Under the pieces are notes generated by a model. The model made no database searches, was not told the DNA's origin, and saw only the letters and a list, made by a program, of their open reading frames with translations. Shown here in pieces: positions 6,313 to 9,152 of a DNA stretch of 9,152 bases. The position numbers were made by a program, and so were the translations under genes. The DNA is from Bacillota bacterium (GTDB taxonomy: Bacteria; Bacillota; Clostridia; Peptostreptococcales; Anaerovoracaceae): the NCBI GenBank assembly GCA_017515765.1, contig JAFWFF010000168.1, positions 1-9,152 on the forward strand. The letters run 5' to 3'. Position 1 is the stretch's first letter; every line of letters starts with the position of its first letter.

Positions 6313-7089
6313 TCAGAATCTAAGCGAGAGGCAGCTGAGTCCGCCGTCGAGTTTCCTGTACTCGGAGGTGTCGACCACCAGAGTCTTGTAGCCAAGATCC
6401 TGGACAGCCTTCAGCACGGTCGGATATCCTTCCGGAACGATGACGGTGTCGTTTACCCAGATGCAGTTCGCGGCATAGGCTTCCTCTTCGGGGATGATGA
6501 CCTTGTTGAAGTCCTTGAAGTCTTCCTTCTCGATGAACTCGCCGCAGACCAGCATGTTGTTGTCTTCCAGATAGTTGACGCCGGTCTTCAGGTGGAGCAC
6601 CTTCTCAAGGGGAACTTCGGAGCAGGTCATTCCGTATTTGGCCAGGATCTCGGTCAGCTGGCGGATGCCTTCCTCATTCGTTCTCGCGGATCTGCCGACA
6701 AAGAAGTGGTCTCCGCACATCATGACGTCGCCGCCCTCCAGGGTGCCGGGGTCTTTGATGTACTCGATCCTGTCTTCGGGGAAGAACTTGCGGATGGCGC
6801 CTATGATCTCGTATTTCTCGCCGTTTCTGGACTCCGCGCCGGGGTTGGTGATGATGGCGCACTCTCTGGTGATGAGGGCGGGATCTTCAACGAAGCAGGA
6901 ATCCGGATATCTCTCGTCCTTGGGGAGGATGGTGATGTCCACTCCGCATCTTGAAAGAGCGGAGATATAGTCGTCGTGCTCTTCGAGAGCTCTCTCATAG
7001 TCGGGCTTTCCGGGATAGAGGCCGCTTGTGATGCCTTCTACCATGGCTCTGCAGGGACGTCTTACGATCACGTGGTTGAACTTCTTCAT
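6313..7089 (-). CDS. ddaH: Dimethylarginine dimethylaminohydrolase (dimethylargininase)
   Basis: This 258-residue protein is a compact member of the guanidine-modifying superfamily and closely fits dimethylargininase (EC 3.5.3.18), which cuts methylated arginines to citrulline and methylamines. Seen are YPDSCFVEDP (61-70), LEGGDVM with Glu118, FFVGRSARTNEEG (129-141), the catalytic His166 in VLHLKTG, AANCIWVND (207-214) and the nucleophile Cys253 in GGLSCLSLRF at the very C terminus. The Cys-His-Glu set is complete. Length matches bacterial dimethylargininases (about 250-260). A true arginine deiminase would be longer, but activity on other guanidino compounds is possible. GGAGG lies 7 nt before the ATG. 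It is transcribed from a near-consensus promoter divergent from the GntR-type regulator and ends at its own terminator. Confidence 0.88.
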   Translation of the reverse strand: MKKFNHVIVRRPCRAMVEGITSGLYPGKPDYERALEEHDDYISALSRCGVDITILPKDERYPDSCFVEDPALITRECAIITNPGAESRNGEKYEIIGAIRKFFPEDRIEYIKDPGTLEGGDVMMCGDHFFVGRSARTNEEGIRQLTEILAKYGMTCSEVPLEKVLHLKTGVNYLEDNNMLVCGEFIEKEDFKDFNKVIIPEEEAYAANCIWVNDTVIVPEGYPTVLKAVQDLGYKTLVVDTSEYRKLDGGLSCLSLRF

Positions 7090-7133
7090 TTTATACCTCC
7101 ATGCTCTTTTGAAATATATCGGCGTGCGATTTT

Positions 7134-7160
7134 GTATATAATATATTTTATATTATATAC
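7134..7160. promoter_or_regulatory. Perfect 12+12 bp palindrome, candidate operator
   Basis: GTATATAATATA (7134-7145) and TATATTATATAC (7149-7160) are perfect reverse complements separated by TTT. The palindrome covers the ddaH -10 box (7152-7157) and the predicted start near 7145, so a protein bound there would block ddaH transcription. FadR/FCD-type GntR regulators commonly bind palindromes with GTATAC-like halves, and the arms end in GTATA/TATAC. The arms are otherwise AT-only, so part of the symmetry could be low complexity. Confidence 0.6.
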
Positions 7161-7179
7161 CTTTTCCGCCGCTTGTCAA
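7152..7179 (-). promoter_or_regulatory. ddaH promoter, near consensus
   Basis: On the minus strand TTGACA (7174-7179) and TATAAT (7152-7157) are both perfect consensus hexamers with a 16-nt spacer. The predicted start near 7145 gives a leader of about 55 nt. Confidence 0.85.
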
Positions 7180-7201
7180 TTCCCTCTTGTTGGTATACTA
7201 T
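7173..7201 (+). promoter_or_regulatory. Promoter of the GntR-type regulator
   Basis: TTGTCA (7173-7178) and TACTAT (7196-7201) are 17 nt apart; the start would be near 7208. The -35 box overlaps the ddaH -35 on the opposite strand by five of six bases. A GTATAC palindrome (7193-7198) overlaps this -10 and may be a second regulator site. Confidence 0.65.
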
Positions 7202-7227
7202 ATATTTATCCAGTTAATTATTGCACC

Positions 7228-7232
7228 GGAGG
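7228..7232 (+). promoter_or_regulatory. Ribosome binding site deciding the regulator start
   Basis: GGAGG lies 6 nt before the ATG at 7239. A TTG at 7221 in the same frame would place this site inside the gene, so ATG 7239 is preferred. Confidence 0.8.
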
Positions 7233-7238
7233 CTGACC

Positions 7239-7889
7239 ATGGAAAAACTGATGACTCTCAAGGACCACGTTTACGAATACATCGCCGACCAGATCCGCGC
7301 GGGGGCGCTCAGGCCCGAAGAGAAGATCAACGAGAACGAGATCTGCGATAAGCTCGGCATAAGCCGCACGCCTGTCCGCGAGGCCCTGATCCAGCTCGCA
7401 GCCGAAGGTGTGCTCTACAACAACGCGCGCCGCGGTTTCGTGGTCAAAAAGATCGACGTTACGACCGTAATGGAGCTCTATGAGATCATCGGCATCCTGG
7501 AAGGGCTCGCGGCGAAGAAGTCGTGTCCTTTGATGACCGAGAAAGACTTCCGCGACATGCAGTTCTACATCGATACCATCGACCTCGCCATAAAGTCCGG
7601 GAACTTCGAGATGTACCACGCCCAGCAGTACCGCCTGCACCAGATGTTCACCGAGAAATGCGGGAGCGCGTCTCTGCTGGAGTGCATCGACAGATATAAA
7701 AGGAAGCTTCTGAAGCAGACCTATGTCGACGATCCCGAGGGCAAGACCAAAGAGATCCTCTATAAAACAAATGAGGAGCACCGCGTCATCCTGCAGCTTT
7801 TCCGCGACAGGAAGGCGGATGAACTCCTCAGATATCTCCATGAAGTGCACTGGCGCGAAGACGTCGCCGAATTCGACAAGATCGTCTGA
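7239..7889 (+). CDS. GntR-family transcriptional regulator, FadR/FCD subgroup
   Basis: This 216-residue cytoplasmic DNA-binding protein has an N-terminal winged helix (about residues 5-72), with recognition helix region ICDKLGISRTPVREALIQL and wing GVLYNNARRGFVV. An all-helical FCD-type effector domain follows (about 78-210). Candidate metal or ligand histidines of the FCD domain are His134 (YRLHQMF), His181 (EEHRVI) and His201/His204. Family members bind short palindromes and release or change DNA binding on meeting a small carboxylate or amino acid. Divergence from ddaH, with shared promoter DNA and a palindrome on the ddaH start site, makes control of ddaH and of itself likely (inference). 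The effector is probably a substrate or product of the cluster. Its stop is 3 bp from the stop of the convergent gene. Confidence 0.92.
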   Translation: MEKLMTLKDHVYEYIADQIRAGALRPEEKINENEICDKLGISRTPVREALIQLAAEGVLYNNARRGFVVKKIDVTTVMELYEIIGILEGLAAKKSCPLMTEKDFRDMQFYIDTIDLAIKSGNFEMYHAQQYRLHQMFTEKCGSASLLECIDRYKRKLLKQTYVDDPEGKTKEILYKTNEEHRVILQLFRDRKADELLRYLHEVHWREDVAEFDKIV

Positions 7890-7892
7890 CAG

Positions 7893-8390
7893 CTACTCGT
7901 CTCCCAGCAGGTCGTCCAGGATCTCGCAGGCGTAAGCCGTGATCAAAGAGCACGCTCTGTAGCGCTCCTCCTCATAGATCACGTCGCGCTCTTCTTTAAT
8001 ACCGTAATTCGCTTTCAGGAGTTCTTTGCAGTAGAGGCTGCCGCAGCCTTCTGTGAATCTGCGATCGAACTCCTTTTGTTTTTCCTTAAGCACCTTGTAG
8101 TTCGGGAATTCCTCGAGGTTCCGGTAGCCGTACTTCAGCCCGAGCGCCATCAGCGAGCCCGTCACCGCGCCGCATCGCTCGCCGTTCTGCATGCCCCAGC
8201 CGAAGCCGCTCGACGCCAGGAGCAAAGTGTCCCTGTCCCCCGCCATTCCGAGTTTCTCCGCTCCGTACAGGAAGGTCACCTGCGAGCACATCAGCTCATT
8301 GTCAAAGGCCTCGTCGACCTTCTTCACCAGATCCCTGTCCACCTTCTTAAGGAGCGGGTTATCCGGATCGCACAGTATATTGCTTGCCAT
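7893..8390 (-). CDS. C_GCAxxG_C_C family protein (putative redox protein)
   Basis: This 165-residue protein matches the C_GCAxxG_C_C family, small cysteine-rich proteins of anaerobes with unproven function, often described as putative redox-active. Seen are Cys35, the glycine-rich block GFGWGMQNGERCGAVTG (62-78) carrying Cys73 and the CGAxxG core, Cys116 and Cys121 in CGSLYC, and Cys147 and Cys155 in CSLITAYAC. The even spacing of pairs suggests disulfide or metal/cluster chemistry, but no ligand can be named. GGAGG lies 8 nt before the ATG. It follows the MalY/PatB-type gene by 33 nt with no terminator, so it is the second gene of that operon. It is not obviously linked to the ddaH cluster. 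Confidence 0.85.
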   Translation of the reverse strand: MASNILCDPDNPLLKKVDRDLVKKVDEAFDNELMCSQVTFLYGAEKLGMAGDRDTLLLASSGFGWGMQNGERCGAVTGSLMALGLKYGYRNLEEFPNYKVLKEKQKEFDRRFTEGCGSLYCKELLKANYGIKEERDVIYEEERYRACSLITAYACEILDDLLGDE

Positions 8391-8423
8391 TCTCTTATCC
8401 TCCGATCCAGCTGCGCTGCGTCG

Positions 8424-9152
8424 TTATCTAAGCGCCTTTACCGCTTTCTCCAGCTGCTCCATTGCCTGTGCCAGCATGCTCCTCGGGCAGGCGAGTATTA
8501 TCCTCTGGAAGCCCTCGCCCCCAGTGCCGAAGATATGGCCTTCGTCCACCCAGAGCCCGGCTTTGTTCAGCACGAAATCGTCAAGCTCCGCGCGCTCCAT
8601 CCCGAGCGCCGAGAAGTCCAGCCACAGGAAATACGTCCCGTCCGGCTCGACCGGTTTGATCTCCGGGATGCGGGCAGCCAGATAGTCCCTGACATACTCA
8701 TAGTTCCCGTGGAGATACTCAAGGCACTGGTCGAACCACTCTTCGCCTCCCTCGTAAGCCGCCCTGCAGGCCTCCGCTCCGAGGATGCCCGGCGAGAAGA
8801 AGCCGCGCGAATGCACCTCGTCCGCGAATCTCCGGCGCAGCTCCGCGTCGGGTATCCAGATGTTCGAGGTCTGCATGCCTGCCAGGTTGAAGGTTTTGCT
8901 CGGGGCCGTGCAGCTCACTACCCTGTCGGCGAACTCCGGGCATGCCTCCAGCATCAGCCGGTACTCCCTGCCCGGCCAGCGGAAATCGCAGTGGATCTCG
9001 TCGGCGACTATGACCGTCCCGTATTTCCCGCAGATCTCGCCCATCCTGCGGAGCTCGTCCGCCGACCAGATGCGCCCGACCGGGTTGTGCGGGCTGCAGA
9101 GGATGAACAGCCTGACGCCGTTCTCCGCGATCTTCCGCTCCATGTCGTCAAA
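8424..9152 (-). CDS. MalY/PatB-type PLP-dependent C-S lyase/aminotransferase (N terminus cut off)
   Basis: The visible 242 C-terminal residues belong to fold-type I PLP enzymes of the MalY/PatB group, typically cystathionine beta-lyases or cysteine desulfhydrases of about 390 residues. Seen are LCSPHNPVGRIW (carrying the PLP-contacting Asn), VADEIHCDF, the PLP lysine in TAPSKTFNLAG, and the arginine in GGEGFQRIILACPR. The frame runs past an internal ATG at 9143 to the window edge, so the start and roughly the first 140-150 residues lie outside. The family releases thiol, ammonia and pyruvate from cysteine conjugates; substrate here is unknown. It is upstream of the C_GCAxxG_C_C gene in a minus-strand operon. 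Confidence 0.9.
   Translation of the reverse strand, partial: FDDMERKIAENGVRLFILCSPHNPVGRIWSADELRRMGEICGKYGTVIVADEIHCDFRWPGREYRLMLEACPEFADRVVSCTAPSKTFNLAGMQTSNIWIPDAELRRRFADEVHSRGFFSPGILGAEACRAAYEGGEEWFDQCLEYLHGNYEYVRDYLAARIPEIKPVEPDGTYFLWLDFSALGMERAELDDFVLNKAGLWVDEGHIFGTGGEGFQRIILACPRSMLAQAMEQLEKAVKALR

Noticed and set aside
7218..7850. Minus-strand open frame opposite the GntR-type regulator
   Set aside because: No ribosome binding site or motif; the plus strand holds a convincing winged-helix regulator.
1..9152. tRNA or rRNA genes, insertion sequences, CRISPR arrays
   Set aside because: No cloverleaf-like sequence, transposase-like frame, terminal repeats or regularly spaced repeats were seen.

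Overview
The window reads as a chromosomal segment of an anaerobic, moderately GC-rich Firmicute (Clostridia-like). This is inferred from strong AGGAGG-type ribosome binding sites, sigma-A type promoters, short GC-rich hairpin terminators with T-runs, a C_GCAxxG_C_C family protein and a MalY/PatB-type PLP enzyme. No RNA gene, insertion sequence, CRISPR array or phage gene was seen.

Left edge: the last 45 codons of an unrecognised plus-strand gene end at 140, followed by a strong hairpin terminator (177-202). It lies between this gene and the convergent main cluster.

Main cluster (7089 down to 227, all minus strand, in transcription order): a dimethylargininase-like hydrolase (ddaH), a class I/II aminotransferase, a sodium:solute symporter, a D-2-hydroxyacid dehydrogenase, a second aminotransferase, and a second, divergent member of the amidinotransferase/dimethylargininase fold. 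The layout is nearly mirror-symmetric: hydrolase, aminotransferase, transporter, dehydrogenase, aminotransferase, hydrolase. The likely theme (inference) is uptake and breakdown of a guanidino amino acid such as a methylated arginine. Two hydrolases would attack the guanidino group, two aminotransferases the alpha-amino group, and the dehydrogenase would reduce the resulting 2-oxo acid. The true substrate cannot be read from sequence.

Regulation: a GntR/FCD-type regulator at 7239-7889 (+) diverges from ddaH. The two promoters are back to back with almost fully superposed -35 boxes. A perfect 12+12 bp palindrome covers the ddaH -10 and start site and is the best operator candidate. ddaH has its own terminator. 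The second gene has its own extended -10 promoter and a leader of about 180 nt with a possible small ORF and a terminator-like hairpin. Two further gaps in the cluster also hold terminator-like hairpins close ahead of the next gene. The 10-mer TTTTGATCAC recurs between hairpin and ribosome binding site in two of the leaders.

Right edge: a C_GCAxxG_C_C protein and a MalY/PatB-type lyase (cut by the window edge) form a second minus-strand operon. It converges on the regulator with only 3 bp between stop codons.
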